Positions 27,124 through 35,938 of a stretch of DNA of 64,000 bases are shown here, in pieces. The position numbers and the translations under genes were made by a program. The first letter of the stretch is position 1. Each line of letters begins with the position of its first letter. This DNA is from Streptomyces sp. NRRL F-2664 (GTDB lineage: Bacteria > Actinomycetota > Actinomycetes > Streptomycetales > Streptomycetaceae): NCBI RefSeq assembly GCF_000719345.1, contig NZ_JOFX01000042.1, forward strand, positions 22,725-86,724. The letters are read 5' to 3'. Below the pieces are notes generated by a model. It saw only the letters and a program-made list of their open reading frames with translations, was not told the DNA's origin and did not search any database.

Positions 27124-28055
27124 GCCGCACACCCCCCGCCCGGACACCCCCGACCGGTACGGCGGCCACGACCGTCACCCGGCCCGGCCCGCTGGCCCGC
27201 CTCCTCTCCCGGGGCCGCCGCACCGTCCCGCCCCGCCCGGCGCCCGGCGCGGCCCTCGCCGAGGCCGCGGACCTGCACGTCCGGCTGGGGCAGCGCGACG
27301 TGCTCGCCGGCATCGACCTGACCGCCCGGGCCGGAGAGGTGCTCGCCCTGGTCGGCCCCAACGGCGCGGGCAAGTCCACCCTCCTCGGCGCACTCGCCGG
27401 CGACCTGCCGGCCGCCTCCGGCGAAGTCCGCATCGACGGCCGCCCGGTGGGCGACTGGAGCGCTCCCGAGCTGGCGCTGCGCCGCTCGGTCCTGCCCCAG
27501 TCGGCCGCGCTGTCCTTCCCCTTCCCGGTCGAGGACGTCGTACGGATGGGCCGCGCGCCCTGGGCCGGCACGCCCTTCGCCGAGGCGGACGAGGAGGCCG
27601 TGGCCACCGCGATGGCCGCTGCCGAGGTGACCGCGTTCGCCGCGCGTCCCTTCTCGGCGCTCTCGGGCGGCGAGCGGGCCCGGGTCGCGCTGGCCCGCGT
27701 CCTCGCCCAGCGGGCCCCGCTGCTGCTGCTCGACGAGCCGACCGCCGCACTCGACCTGCGCCACCAGGAACTCGTGCTGCGGATCTGCCGTGAGCGGGCC
27801 GCGGCCGGTGACGCGGTCGTCGTCGTCCTGCACGACCTGGGGCTGGCCGCCGCCTACGCCGACCGGACCGCCGTCCTGCACGACGGGCGGATCGCCGCGG
27901 ACGGCCCGCCCGCCGAGGTGTTCCGCGACACCCTCCTCAGCCGGGTGTACCGCCAACCCGTCGAGGTGGTCCCGCACCCGCGCACGGGCGCCCCGCTGGT
28001 GGTCCCCGTACGGGCCGCGCAACGCCCTGGCCTGCCGGACGGTCCCCCTGCCTGA
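27120..28055 (+). CDS. hmuV: Hemin ABC transporter ATP-binding protein
   Basis: A 311-residue ATPase. Walker A GPNGAGKST lies at residues 79-87, the Q-loop is LPQSAALSF, the signature LSGGE at 181-185, Walker B is LLLLDEPTAALD, and the H-loop is VVLHDLGLAAAYAD; this set is typical of iron-siderophore and heme importers. About 45 residues of Pro/Arg-rich head precede the domain. GTG 27120 overlaps the hmuU stop. Together with HmuT and HmuU it completes the heme importer. Confidence 0.95.
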   Translation: MSRTPPARTPPTGTAATTVTRPGPLARLLSRGRRTVPPRPAPGAALAEAADLHVRLGQRDVLAGIDLTARAGEVLALVGPNGAGKSTLLGALAGDLPAASGEVRIDGRPVGDWSAPELALRRSVLPQSAALSFPFPVEDVVRMGRAPWAGTPFAEADEEAVATAMAAAEVTAFAARPFSALSGGERARVALARVLAQRAPLLLLDEPTAALDLRHQELVLRICRERAAAGDAVVVVLHDLGLAAAYADRTAVLHDGRIAADGPPAEVFRDTLLSRVYRQPVEVVPHPRTGAPLVVPVRAAQRPGLPDGPPA

Positions 28056-28176
28056 CCCGGCAGCTCGTGCCCCGGGGCGGAGCCGGGCCAGGCCTGTGCC
28101 TCCGGGTCGGCGATCCGGACGGCCGGCGCGGCGGGCACCTCCGCCTCGGGGAGGCCGAGGACCGGCAGACCCGCGT

Positions 28177-29040
28177 TCATGCGATGCGGACCGCCGTACC
28201 GCCCACACGGACGCGGGGGTCGCCGTCGCGCAGTTCCACCGTGAGCACGCCCGGACGGCCCATGTCCGCGCCCTGGTGGAGGGTCAGCACCGCGTCTCGC
28301 GGGACCAGGCCCAGCTCCCGGGCGTATGCGCCGAAGGCGGCCGCGGCGGCGCCGGTCGCCGGGTCCTCGACGACACCGCCGACCGGGAACGGGTCGCGTA
28401 CGTGGAACTCCGCCGGGCCCGTACGGTGCACCAGTTGCAGGGTGGTGAGGTCCAGGCGCCGCATCAGCGCCTCCAGGCGGGCGAAGTCGTAGGCCAGGTC
28501 CGCGAGCCGCGCGCGGGTGGCGGCGCCGAGCACCAGGTGGCGGGCTCCGGCGTAGGCGATCCGCGGCGGGAACGCCGGGTCGAGGTCGGCCTGCGGCCAG
28601 TCCAGCGCGGCGAGGGCCTCCGCGAGGTCGGCGGCGGTGATCTCCTCGGTGTGCGGCTCGACGCTGGTCAGCGTCGCCCGCAGCAGGCCGTCCTCGGCGG
28701 TGACGGACACCGGCACGGTTCCCGCCCGGGTGGCGAGGAGCAGTTCGCCGGTCCCGATCCGCTCCGCCAGCGCGACGGCCGTGGCGATGGTGGCGTGGCC
28801 GCAGAAGGGGACCTCCGCCTTCGGGCTGAAGTAGCGCACGGTGAAGGCCCGGCCGTCCCGGCCGCCCGGCCCCGCGGGCGGGCCGGTGAGGAAGGCCGTC
28901 TCGCTGTAGCCCAGTCCGGCGGCGATCTCCAGCATCGCGTCGTCGTCCAGGCCGGAGGCGTCGAGCACGACCCCGGCGGGGTTGCCGCCGTTCGGGTCGC
29001 CGGAGAAGGCCGTGTAGCGCAGTACCTCGGTGTCGGTCAT
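28177..29040 (-). CDS. PhzF family isomerase
   Basis: A 287-residue PhzF-family protein of normal length. The family's landmarks are all present: FSGDPNGGNPAGVVLD, LGYSETAFLT, YFSPKAEVPFCGHATIATA and VEDPATGAAAAAFGAYA. PhzF of phenazine synthesis isomerises dihydro-hydroxyanthranilate through a catalytic Glu (its equivalent is in GYSETAF); most relatives, including this one, have no known substrate. It starts at ATG 29040 and converges on hmuV with 121 bases between. It is the full-length counterpart of the short PhzF-like gene at 21084. Confidence 0.92.
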   Translation of the reverse strand: MTDTEVLRYTAFSGDPNGGNPAGVVLDASGLDDDAMLEIAAGLGYSETAFLTGPPAGPGGRDGRAFTVRYFSPKAEVPFCGHATIATAVALAERIGTGELLLATRAGTVPVSVTAEDGLLRATLTSVEPHTEEITAADLAEALAALDWPQADLDPAFPPRIAYAGARHLVLGAATRARLADLAYDFARLEALMRRLDLTTLQLVHRTGPAEFHVRDPFPVGGVVEDPATGAAAAAFGAYARELGLVPRDAVLTLHQGADMGRPGVLTVELRDGDPRVRVGGTAVRIA

Positions 29041-29142
29041 GCGGTCATGATCGGCGCCCGCCCCGCGCGGTGGCAACGCAACATCCGCGCCGAGAGCACG
29101 CACCGGACACCGCGGGCGCCGCACAGGACCTTCGCAACACCC

Positions 29143-29904
29143 CTAACCGCGGCCGATGTACGGCATGGACGTGGCCATCACCGTCGCGAACTGCACGTTC
29201 GCCTCCAGCGGCAGCTCGGCCATGTGCAGGACCGTGCGGGCCACGTCGGCGGCGTCCATGACCGGTTCGACGGCGAGCTGTCCGTTGGCCTGGAGGATGC
29301 CGGTCTGCATCCGCTCGGTCATCTCGGTCGCCGCGTTGCCGATGTCGATCTGGCCGCAGGCGATCCGGTACGGCCTCCCGTCCAGCGACAGGGACTTCGT
29401 CAGGCCGGTCACGGCGTGCTTGGTCGCGGTGTAGGCGATCGAGTGCGGGCGGGGCACGTGGGCGGAGAGGGAGCCGTTGTTGATGATGCGGCCGCCCTGC
29501 GGGTCCTGCGCCTTCATCAGCCGGAAGGCGGCCTGTGCGCAGAGGAAGGCGCCGGTCAGGTTGACGTCGACGACAGAGCGCCAGGCCTCGTGGGTGATGT
29601 CCTCCAGCGGCACCCCGCCCGGGCCGAAGGTGCCCGCGTTGTTGAAGAGCAGGTCGAGGCGGCCGTACCGGGCGCGCGTTGACTCGAACAGCCCAGTCAC
29701 GTCCTCCGGGTCGCTGACGTCGGCCCGGACGCACAGCACGTCGGCGTCCGGCCCGGCCGCCGCGGCGGTCTCCTCCAGCGGTTCGGCCCGGCGGCCCGCC
29801 ACGGCCACGGCCCAGCCAGCGGCGGCCAGGGCCAGCGCCACGGAGCGGCCGATTCCGCTGCCTGCGCCGGTCACGACGGCGATCTTCTTCGTACGTTCGT
29901 CCAT
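29143..29904 (-). CDS. Short-chain dehydrogenase/reductase
   Basis: A 253-residue cytoplasmic SDR. The cofactor motif [10 protein letters not shown], the NNAG motif ([13 protein letters not shown]), a Ser in NNGSLSAHV and the active-site YTATK define the classical family. The AGRRAEP turn after strand 2 favours NADP over NAD. The substrate is unknown. ATG 29904. The C-terminal [19 protein letters not shown] is typical of a widespread Streptomyces SDR group. No operon partner. Confidence 0.92.
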   Translation of the reverse strand: MDERTKKIAVVTGAGSGIGRSVALALAAAGWAVAVAGRRAEPLEETAAAAGPDADVLCVRADVSDPEDVTGLFESTRARYGRLDLLFNNAGTFGPGGVPLEDITHEAWRSVVDVNLTGAFLCAQAAFRLMKAQDPQGGRIINNGSLSAHVPRPHSIAYTATKHAVTGLTKSLSLDGRPYRIACGQIDIGNAATEMTERMQTGILQANGQLAVEPVMDAADVARTVLHMAELPLEANVQFATVMATSMPYIGRG

Positions 29905-30013
29905 GGGGCCGCAGGGTACGTCACACCGCGCTGCGGACCCGGGACGTTCCGATTGCTGAGAGCATGGGGCGGTCAGGGGTGCATAAGAGCAGATGAGAAG
30001 ACTGGAGTCCCGT

Positions 30014-31327
30014 ATGACGGAGAGAGGCCCCGCGACGGCACCCTCGCACGACTCGTCGTCCGCATCGCCCTCCGCCCCCACCGCCGCGCCCCTGAGGGCA
30101 GCACGCCGCACGGGCCTGCTCGTCACCTTCATACTCGGCGGGCTGACCGCCCTCCCCCCGCTGTCCATGGACATGTACCTGCCGGCGCTGCCGCAGGTCA
30201 CCGACGTCCTGAACAGCCCCGCGGCGACGATCCAGCTGACCCTCACCGCCTGCCTCGCCGGCATGGCCCTCGGCCAGCTCGTCATCGGCCCCATGAGCGA
30301 CCGGTGGGGCCGCCGCCGGCCGCTGCTCGCCGGCATGGTCGTCTACGTCCTCGCCACCGCGCTCTGCGCGCTCGCCCCGACCGCCGAGCTGCTGATCTCC
30401 TTCCGGCTGCTCCAGGGGCTGGCCGGGTCGGCCGGCGTCGTCATCGCGCGTGCCGTCGTCCGCGACTTGTACGACGGCGACGAGATGGCCCGCTTCTTCT
30501 CCACCCTGATGCTCATCTCCGGGGCCGCTCCGATCGTCGCGCCGCTCATCGGCGGCCAGGTGCTGCGCTTCGCCGACTGGCGGGGCGTCTTCGTCGTCCT
30601 GACCGCCGTCGGCACGCTCCTCACCCTGCTGGTGTGGCGCGGCCTCGGCGAGACCCTGCCGCCCGAGCGCCGGCACACCGGCGGCGTCGGCTCCGCCCTG
30701 CGGACCATGCGCGGGCTCCTCGGCGACCGGGTCTTCACCGGCTACACCCTGACCGGCGGCTTCGCCTTCGCCGCGCTCTTCTCCTACATCTCCGCCTCGC
30801 CCTTCGTGGTGCAGGAGATCTACGGGGCCTCGCCGCAGACCTTCTCCCTGCTCTTCGGCCTGAACTCCGTCGGCCTGATCCTCGTCGGCCAGATCAACGG
30901 CAAGCTGCTGGTGGGCCGGGTCAGCCTGGACAAGGTGCTGGCCGTCGGGCTGGCGGTCGTCACGGCCGCCACGGTGTCCCTGCTGCTGATGGCGACGGGC
31001 GTCTTCGGCGAGGTCGGGCTGGTCCCGATCGCCACCGCGCTGTTCGTCCTGATGTCGGCGATGGGCATCGTGCTGCCGAACACCAACGCACAGGCGCTGA
31101 TGCGGACCCCGCACGCGGCCGGATCGGCATCCGCGCTGCTCGGCACCTGCTCGTTCCTGGTCGGCGCGATCGCCTCGCCGCTGGTGGGCATCGCGGGCGA
31201 GGACACGGCCGTGCCGATGGCGCTGGTGCAGCTGGTGTGCGCGGTGCTGTCGGCGAGCTGCTTCCTCGCCCTGTGCCGGCCGTGGCAGCAGGCCCGCGAG
31301 GCCGGGGCGCCTTCGACTGCGGCGTAA
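30014..31327 (+). CDS. Bcr/CflA family drug exporter (MFS)
   Basis: A 437-residue major facilitator with twelve membrane helices, of the Bcr/CflA group that exports bicyclomycin, chloramphenicol and similar drugs. The first helix ends in [16 protein letters not shown], motif A is [14 protein letters not shown], and motif C-like [23 protein letters not shown] follows, all typical of the group. The ATG at 30014 was chosen for its GGAG ribosome site; ATG 29993 in the same frame would add seven residues. It ends nine bases before the Rsm22-like gene, so the two may be co-transcribed. Confidence 0.92.
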   Translation: MTERGPATAPSHDSSSASPSAPTAAPLRAARRTGLLVTFILGGLTALPPLSMDMYLPALPQVTDVLNSPAATIQLTLTACLAGMALGQLVIGPMSDRWGRRRPLLAGMVVYVLATALCALAPTAELLISFRLLQGLAGSAGVVIARAVVRDLYDGDEMARFFSTLMLISGAAPIVAPLIGGQVLRFADWRGVFVVLTAVGTLLTLLVWRGLGETLPPERRHTGGVGSALRTMRGLLGDRVFTGYTLTGGFAFAALFSYISASPFVVQEIYGASPQTFSLLFGLNSVGLILVGQINGKLLVGRVSLDKVLAVGLAVVTAATVSLLLMATGVFGEVGLVPIATALFVLMSAMGIVLPNTNAQALMRTPHAAGSASALLGTCSFLVGAIASPLVGIAGEDTAVPMALVQLVCAVLSASCFLALCRPWQQAREAGAPSTAA

Positions 31328-31336
31328 ACTTCGCAG

Positions 31337-32359
31337 GTGAACGCCTCCGCCCCCACCACCGCCGAGACCCTCCGCAGCGCGCTCGGCGGGCTGCTCGACG
31401 GGCTGCCGCCCAAGCAGGCCTCGGCCGCCGTCGAACGGCTCATCGCCAACTACCGGGGGCGGACCCCCACCGACGCGCCGGTCCTGCGCGACCGCTCCGA
31501 CGTCGCGGCGTACGCGGCCTACCGCATGCCGGCCACCTTCGAAGCGGTGCGGGCCGCTCTGGACGGCCTCGCCGAGGCGGCGCCCGACTGGGCTCCGGGC
31601 TCGCACGTGGACGTGGGCGGCGGCACCGGCGCCGCGACCTGGGCGGTCGACGCCACCTGGGACGGCCCGCGGCGGACCACCGTACTGGACTGGGCCGAGC
31701 CGGCGCTGGCCCTGGGCCGACAGCTGGCGGCGGCCTCCGGTTCGCCGGTGCTGAGCGGCGCCGAGTGGCGGCGGGCCGTCATCGGCGCGGGCCTGGCGAT
31801 CCCCGAGGCCGACCTGGTGACGGTGTCGTACGTACTCGGCGAGCTGACCGAGCAGGCCCGCACGGCCGTCGTCGCCGAGGCGGCGCGCGCCGGCCGGGCG
31901 GTGGTGCTGATCGAGCCGGGCACGCCGGAGGGGTACCTGCGCATCCGGGAGGCCCGCGACCAGCTGATCGCGGCCGGGCTGCGGGTCGCCGCCCCGTGCC
32001 CGCACGACGGGACGTGCCCGATCGAGGTCGGCCAGGACTGGTGCCACTTCTCGGCGCGGGTCAGCCGCTCCTCCCTGCACCGGCAGGTCAAGGGCGGCTC
32101 GCTGCCCTACGAGGACGAGAAGTTCAGCTACGTCGCCGCGACGCGCTTCCCGGTGGAGCCGGCCGCCTCGCGGATCATCCGCAAGCCGCAGATCCGCAAG
32201 GGGCTGGTCCTGCTGGAGCTGTGCGGCCCCGAGGAGGGCGACGGCGCGGGCCTGACCCGGGTCAACGTGACCAAGCGCCACGGCGGCCTGTACAAGGCCG
32301 CGCGGGACGCCGACTGGGGCCGGGCCTGGCCGCCGCCCCCGGCGGACCGGGAGGATTAG
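31337..32359 (+). CDS. Rsm22-family ribosome-associated methyltransferase-like protein
   Basis: A 340-residue cytoplasmic protein of the Rsm22 family. The S-adenosylmethionine pocket pattern HVDVGGGTGAATWA is present, followed by VLDWAEPALALG and VSYVLGELTEQ. A C-terminal Cys cluster (CPHDGTCP and DWCHFS) corresponds to the iron-sulfur or zinc site of Rsm22, and KPQIRKGLVLLELC with NVTKRHGGLYK closes the protein. Family members help build the small ribosomal subunit, notably in mitochondria; the bacterial role is less clear. GTG 31337 start. Confidence 0.88.
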   Translation: MNASAPTTAETLRSALGGLLDGLPPKQASAAVERLIANYRGRTPTDAPVLRDRSDVAAYAAYRMPATFEAVRAALDGLAEAAPDWAPGSHVDVGGGTGAATWAVDATWDGPRRTTVLDWAEPALALGRQLAAASGSPVLSGAEWRRAVIGAGLAIPEADLVTVSYVLGELTEQARTAVVAEAARAGRAVVLIEPGTPEGYLRIREARDQLIAAGLRVAAPCPHDGTCPIEVGQDWCHFSARVSRSSLHRQVKGGSLPYEDEKFSYVAATRFPVEPAASRIIRKPQIRKGLVLLELCGPEEGDGAGLTRVNVTKRHGGLYKAARDADWGRAWPPPPADRED

Positions 32360-32398
32360 ACCGCCCCGGCGGGCCGGCGGGCCCGCCGCCGGCGGTCT
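32358..32398. terminator. Bidirectional terminator between converging genes
   Basis: Long GC-rich inverted repeat (about 17 bases per arm with one mismatch, arms 32358-32374 and about 32380-32398) that overlaps the stop codons of both the Rsm22-like gene and the dimethylargininase-like gene. Confidence 0.75.
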
Positions 32399-33206
32399 AC
32401 GACCGCAGCTCCTGGGTGCAGCACTTGACGCTGCCGCCGCCCTTGAGCAGTTCGCCGAGGTCCATCGGAACCGGTTCGAAGCCCCGGTCCCGCAGCGGGC
32501 CGAACAGCCCGGCGGCCGCCTGCGGGAGCAGTACGTGCCGGCCGTCGGACACCGCGTTCAGTCCGAGGGCGGCCGCGTCCCGGCCGTCGGCGATGAGCGC
32601 GTCGGGGAAGAGGCGGCGGAGCACGCGCCGGCTCCCGGGCGAGAAGGCGTCCGGGTAGTACATGACCTCGTCGCCGTCGAGGACGCTGAGCGCGGTGTCC
32701 AGGTGGTAGTAGCGGGGGTCCACCAGGTCGAGCCCGATGACGGGGCGGCCGAAGAACTCCTGCGCCTCGGCGTGCGAGAGCGGGCTGGAGCGGAAGCCGC
32801 GCCCGGCGAGGACGAAGCTCGCGGTGACGGCGAAGTCGCCCTCGCCCTCGTTGACGTGGGCGGGCTCGTGGACGTCCTGGTAGCCGTGCCCGCGGAACCA
32901 GTCGAGGTGGATCCGGGCCTCGGGGCCCCGTTCGGGGTGGGCGAACCGGGCTCCGAGGACCCGGCCGTCGATCACCAGCGCCCCGTTCGCCGCGAACACC
33001 ATGTCGGGCAGGGCGGGATCCGGTACGAGGGTCTCGACGGTGTGGCCCAGGGACACGTACCGGTCCCTGAGGTCTTCCCACTGTGCCTGGGCGAGGGGCA
33101 GGTCCACCGGTTTCGTGGGATCCATCCACGGGTTGATGGAGTACGTGACCTTGAAGTGTGCGGGTGGGCACATCAGATAGCGCCGGGGTGTGGCGTCTCT
33201 GCGCAA
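32397..33206 (-). CDS. ddaH: Dimethylargininase / amidinohydrolase family protein
   Basis: A 269-residue cytoplasmic enzyme of the DDAH/arginine deiminase superfamily, which hydrolyses the guanidine carbon of (methylated) arginine. Landmarks: INPWMDPTKPVD near the start, FAANGALVIDGRVLGARF, NEGEGDFAV, DPRYYHLDTALSVLD with the catalytic His, and the nucleophile Cys in GGSVKCCTQELRS at the end. TTG 33206 was chosen because GAGGAG lies six bases upstream and the protein then opens MRRDATPRRYLMCPP; the first ATG, at 33173, lacks a ribosome site. It is divergent from a TetR gene with a palindrome between them. Confidence 0.9.
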   Translation of the reverse strand: MRRDATPRRYLMCPPAHFKVTYSINPWMDPTKPVDLPLAQAQWEDLRDRYVSLGHTVETLVPDPALPDMVFAANGALVIDGRVLGARFAHPERGPEARIHLDWFRGHGYQDVHEPAHVNEGEGDFAVTASFVLAGRGFRSSPLSHAEAQEFFGRPVIGLDLVDPRYYHLDTALSVLDGDEVMYYPDAFSPGSRRVLRRLFPDALIADGRDAAALGLNAVSDGRHVLLPQAAAGLFGPLRDRGFEPVPMDLGELLKGGGSVKCCTQELRS

Positions 33207-33327
33207 AGAAGGCTCCTCACGACTTTCACGACTCGGGACGAGTGCTGGAGAGAATCGTCCCTCCTGGACGGGGGACGGCACAGTGGACCGATGGGGTGGT
33301 TTACGAAAACGACGGAAGAAGGAGAGA

Positions 33328-33339
33328 CGAGACGTCTCG
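33328..33339. promoter_or_regulatory. Palindrome, probable TetR operator
   Basis: CGAGACGTCTCG is a perfect 12-base palindrome 18 bases before the ATG of the TetR gene and in the shared space with the divergent dimethylargininase-like gene. Such placement is typical of an autoregulated TetR operator. A -10-like TAGGTT (33346-33351) lies between it and the tetR start. Confidence 0.65.
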
Positions 33340-33357
33340 CTTTGATAGGTTCGCGGT

Positions 33358-34005
33358 ATGACCAAGACCCCTGACGCCACGCGCCGCAGCGACCGCTCCC
33401 GGCGCGCCATCCTCGACGCCGCGCTCGCCCTGGTCGGGGAGGTCGGCTACAACAAGCTGACGATCGAGGCCATCGCCGCCCGCGCGGGCGTCGGCAAGCA
33501 GACCATCTACCGCTGGTGGCCCTCCAAGGCCGCCGTCCTCCTGGAAGCCTCCCTCGCCCTCGCCGGGGACGCGGAGACCGCCGCCGAGTGGACCGGCTTC
33601 CCCGACACCGGCGACCTCGCCGCGGACCTCAAGCACGTCCTGAGGGCGACGGTCGACGAGTTCAACGACGAGAAGTACGAGGCCCCCGCACGCGCCCTGA
33701 CGGCGGCCGGCGCCACCGACCCCGAGCTCGGCGCGCGTTTCACCGAGGAGCTGCTGGAGCCGCAGCTCGCCCTGTACGAGGCCCGGTTGCGCACCGCCCG
33801 CGAAGCCGGTCAGCTCGCACCCGACGCCGACCTGCGGCTGACGGTGGAGATGCTCCTCGGTCCCCTGACGTACCGCTGGCTGCTGCGCACCGCCCCCCTG
33901 ACGCACGCCTACACCGACGCGCTCGTGGACCGCGTACTCGGCGGGGTGGCAAACGTCACCGCACGTCCACCGCACGACAACCCGCGTTCACCAGGGAATG
34001 TTTGA
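33358..34005 (+). CDS. TetR family transcriptional regulator
   Basis: A 215-residue repressor. The N-terminal helix-turn-helix spans about residues 14-60 (RRAILDAALALVGEVGYNKL, AIAARAGVGKQTIYRWWPSK); the C-terminal part is all-helical and resembles TetR_C domains that bind small ligands (RLTVEMLLGPLTYRWLLR). The ATG at 33358 lies seven bases from a -10-like box, so its message is probably leaderless. It probably controls itself and the divergent dimethylargininase-like gene through the palindrome at 33328. Confidence 0.92.
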   Translation: MTKTPDATRRSDRSRRAILDAALALVGEVGYNKLTIEAIAARAGVGKQTIYRWWPSKAAVLLEASLALAGDAETAAEWTGFPDTGDLAADLKHVLRATVDEFNDEKYEAPARALTAAGATDPELGARFTEELLEPQLALYEARLRTAREAGQLAPDADLRLTVEMLLGPLTYRWLLRTAPLTHAYTDALVDRVLGGVANVTARPPHDNPRSPGNV

Positions 34006-34139
34006 CCCGATTCTGGGGGTATGTAGGGGTTGGCGCTCACCCATCCCCGGCCCCCCGCTCGTCGAGAGCGGTCACCCGGGGCGCAGGATGGTGGGACCAT
34101 GTGAAGGTCTGCCGGGGCAACGGTGAGGTGAGGGGATAG

Positions 34140-34889
34140 ATGGGGTCTGAGTCCGGCCGCGTCAAACGCGGCGAGCAGAGCAGGATCTCCCAGTGGCTGC
34201 GCCGGCGGCAGAAGCCCACCGCCGAGGACCCCGCCCGGGAGCGCGAAGCGCTCCTCCTGGCTGCCGCAGCCGCCGGTCTGCCGCTCGCCCCCGCCGCCCA
34301 TCCCGCCGGTTACCGATGTTCGTGCGACCGCATCGGATGTCCGACCCCGGCCCGACATCCCGTCTCCTTCGCCTGGCAGACGCAGTCGACCACCGACCGC
34401 GCGCAGATCGAGCGGTGGGCGCGCAACGAGCCCCAGGCCAACTTCATCACCGCGACCGGCATGGTCCACGACGTGCTCGACGTCCCGTTGGAAGCCGGCG
34501 CCGCCGCCCTCGCGCGGCTCCTGGAGGCCGGCGTCAAGGTCGGCCCCGTCGCCGAATCGGGCGGCATCGGCGACCAGGCCCGGATGCTCTTCTTCACCGC
34601 CACCCGCGGCACCCCCGAGGACGAGGACGAATGGTGGCCGTGCGCGCTGGACTGCCACCCCGAGACGATGGCCGAACACCCCGGGCTGCGCTGGCACTGC
34701 CGCGGCAGCTACGTCCTGGTCCCCCCGGCGGCCCTCCCCGGTGACCGGGCGGTCGCCTGGGTCCGCGGCACGGAACACCCCCTCCCGGACCCGCTCACCC
34801 TCCTGGAAGCCCTGACCGACGCCTGCGCCGCGTACGCGGACACCTCCGACCGCACCCCGGCCACGGTGGCCTGGCCGCTGGGCCGTTGA
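34140..34889 (+). CDS. Primase-polymerase-like (Prim-Pol N-terminal) protein
   Basis: A 249-residue protein resembling the bifunctional DNA primase/polymerase domain found alone in many Streptomyces chromosomes. After a basic head, AAAAGLPLAPAAHPAG and the zinc-like CSCDRIGCPTPARHPVS follow, then QIERWARNEPQANFITATG, as in Prim-Pol proteins. The acidic metal pair expected after the first strand reads VHDVLDVPLEAG, which differs from the usual DxD-type pattern, so catalytic activity is doubtful. Start ATG 34140 with GAGGGG. No phage or plasmid genes adjoin it. Confidence 0.75.
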   Translation: MGSESGRVKRGEQSRISQWLRRRQKPTAEDPAREREALLLAAAAAGLPLAPAAHPAGYRCSCDRIGCPTPARHPVSFAWQTQSTTDRAQIERWARNEPQANFITATGMVHDVLDVPLEAGAAALARLLEAGVKVGPVAESGGIGDQARMLFFTATRGTPEDEDEWWPCALDCHPETMAEHPGLRWHCRGSYVLVPPAALPGDRAVAWVRGTEHPLPDPLTLLEALTDACAAYADTSDRTPATVAWPLGR

Positions 34890-34894
34890 GGCAC

Positions 34895-34916
34895 GGGGCG
34901 CCGGGGGCGGCGCCCC
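34895..34916. terminator. Hairpin between converging genes
   Basis: Eight-bp stem (34895-34902 with 34909-34916) followed by TT, just after the Prim-Pol-like stop and before the yaaA stop at 34962. Confidence 0.6.
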
Positions 34917-34961
34917 TTCCCCGGCCCCGGGCCGCCGGTACCGCGCGCCGGTGACGGCCCG

Positions 34962-35765
34962 TCAGTGGTGGATCTGTGTCACGACCACGTCGAGGGACCA
35001 CGCCCGGCCCGCCTTCGCGGGGGCTTCGGCCTCGACGACGTGGCCCAGGTCCCGCAGGGCCGTCACCAGCTCCGCCGGCGATGCGGGCACGGCCCCGGCC
35101 AGCAGCAGGTCCCGGACGAGCCGGCCCTTCGTCGCCTTGTTGAAGTGGCTCACCACGGACCGCTTCTCCACGCCGTCGACCACCTGCGAGTGCAGCACCC
35201 GCACGGTCGCGGTCCGGCCCGCGACCTCCCCCTTCGGCTTCCACGCCGTCGCGTACGCCGCCGAACGGAGGTCCAGCACCAGCCCGTCCCCGGCCGCAGC
35301 GGGCAGCACCTCGGCCATGGGAGCGCGCCAGTACGCGCCGAGGGCCCCCAGACCGGGCAGCTTGACGCCCATCGAGCAGCGGTACGAGGGGATGCGGTCG
35401 GTGATCCGCACCGCGCCCCACAGTCCCGAGAAGACCAGGAGTGCGTCCTCGGCGGTCGCCCGCGCCGCCGCGGGCAGGTCGGCCAGGCCCAGCGCGTCGT
35501 AGAGCACGCCGGTGTAGATCTCCCCCGCCGGGCGGGCCGCGGCCGAGCGCAGCCCCGCGTTCTTGGCGACCTCGCCCCGCAGGCCCTCGCTCAGGCCCAG
35601 CACCTCACGGGCCTTCAGCTCGTCGCCCGCGCACAGCTCGACCAGCTCCTCCAGTACCGCCGCCCTGGCCTGCGCCAGCCCGGGCAGCGACAGCTCCTGC
35701 GGCTCCAGCGGTGCGCCGGAGCCTCCGGCGGCCTTTCCCTCGGAGGGCGGCAGCAGCACGAGCAC
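34962..35765 (-). CDS. yaaA: YaaA family peroxide-stress protein
   Basis: A 267-residue cytoplasmic protein of the YaaA/DUF328 family, which in E. coli limits free iron during peroxide stress and binds DNA. It opens with LVLLPPSEGKA, and shows PAGEIYTGVLYDALG, LVFSGLWGAVRITDRIPSYR and SHFNKATKGRLVRDLL, all family landmarks. GTG 35765 start. Given the iron-regulated heme genes 6-15 kb away a link to iron handling is possible, but no operator was seen here. It is monocistronic. Confidence 0.93.
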   Translation of the reverse strand: MLVLLPPSEGKAAGGSGAPLEPQELSLPGLAQARAAVLEELVELCAGDELKAREVLGLSEGLRGEVAKNAGLRSAAARPAGEIYTGVLYDALGLADLPAAARATAEDALLVFSGLWGAVRITDRIPSYRCSMGVKLPGLGALGAYWRAPMAEVLPAAAGDGLVLDLRSAAYATAWKPKGEVAGRTATVRVLHSQVVDGVEKRSVVSHFNKATKGRLVRDLLLAGAVPASPAELVTALRDLGHVVEAEAPAKAGRAWSLDVVVTQIHH

Positions 35766-35820
35766 GGTGGTTCTCCTTCAGTACGACACGGCGCGGGGGA
35801 TGCGGCCCCCCGGCCAGCCT

Positions 35821-35889
35821 AGGGCGTGTCCTAGGGGTCACCGGACCAGGGAGCCCCGCGAGCCCGGCATGCTCCGAAAGACACGCCCT
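35821..35889. repeat. 69-bp inverted-repeat element, MITE-like
   Basis: Bounded by perfect 10-base inverted termini AGGGCGTGTC (35821-35830) and GACACGCCCT (35880-35889), with an inner imperfect hairpin around GCGAGCCCGGC. It has no coding capacity. A similar stretch of about 35 bases recurs at 63877-63911 in the same orientation, which marks it as a dispersed repeat, perhaps the trimmed ends of an insertion sequence. Confidence 0.7.
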
Positions 35890-35938
35890 GGACGCCCGCC
35901 GGGATGGGCCGCCCGTCCGGTCGACCGCAGCAGGACGC

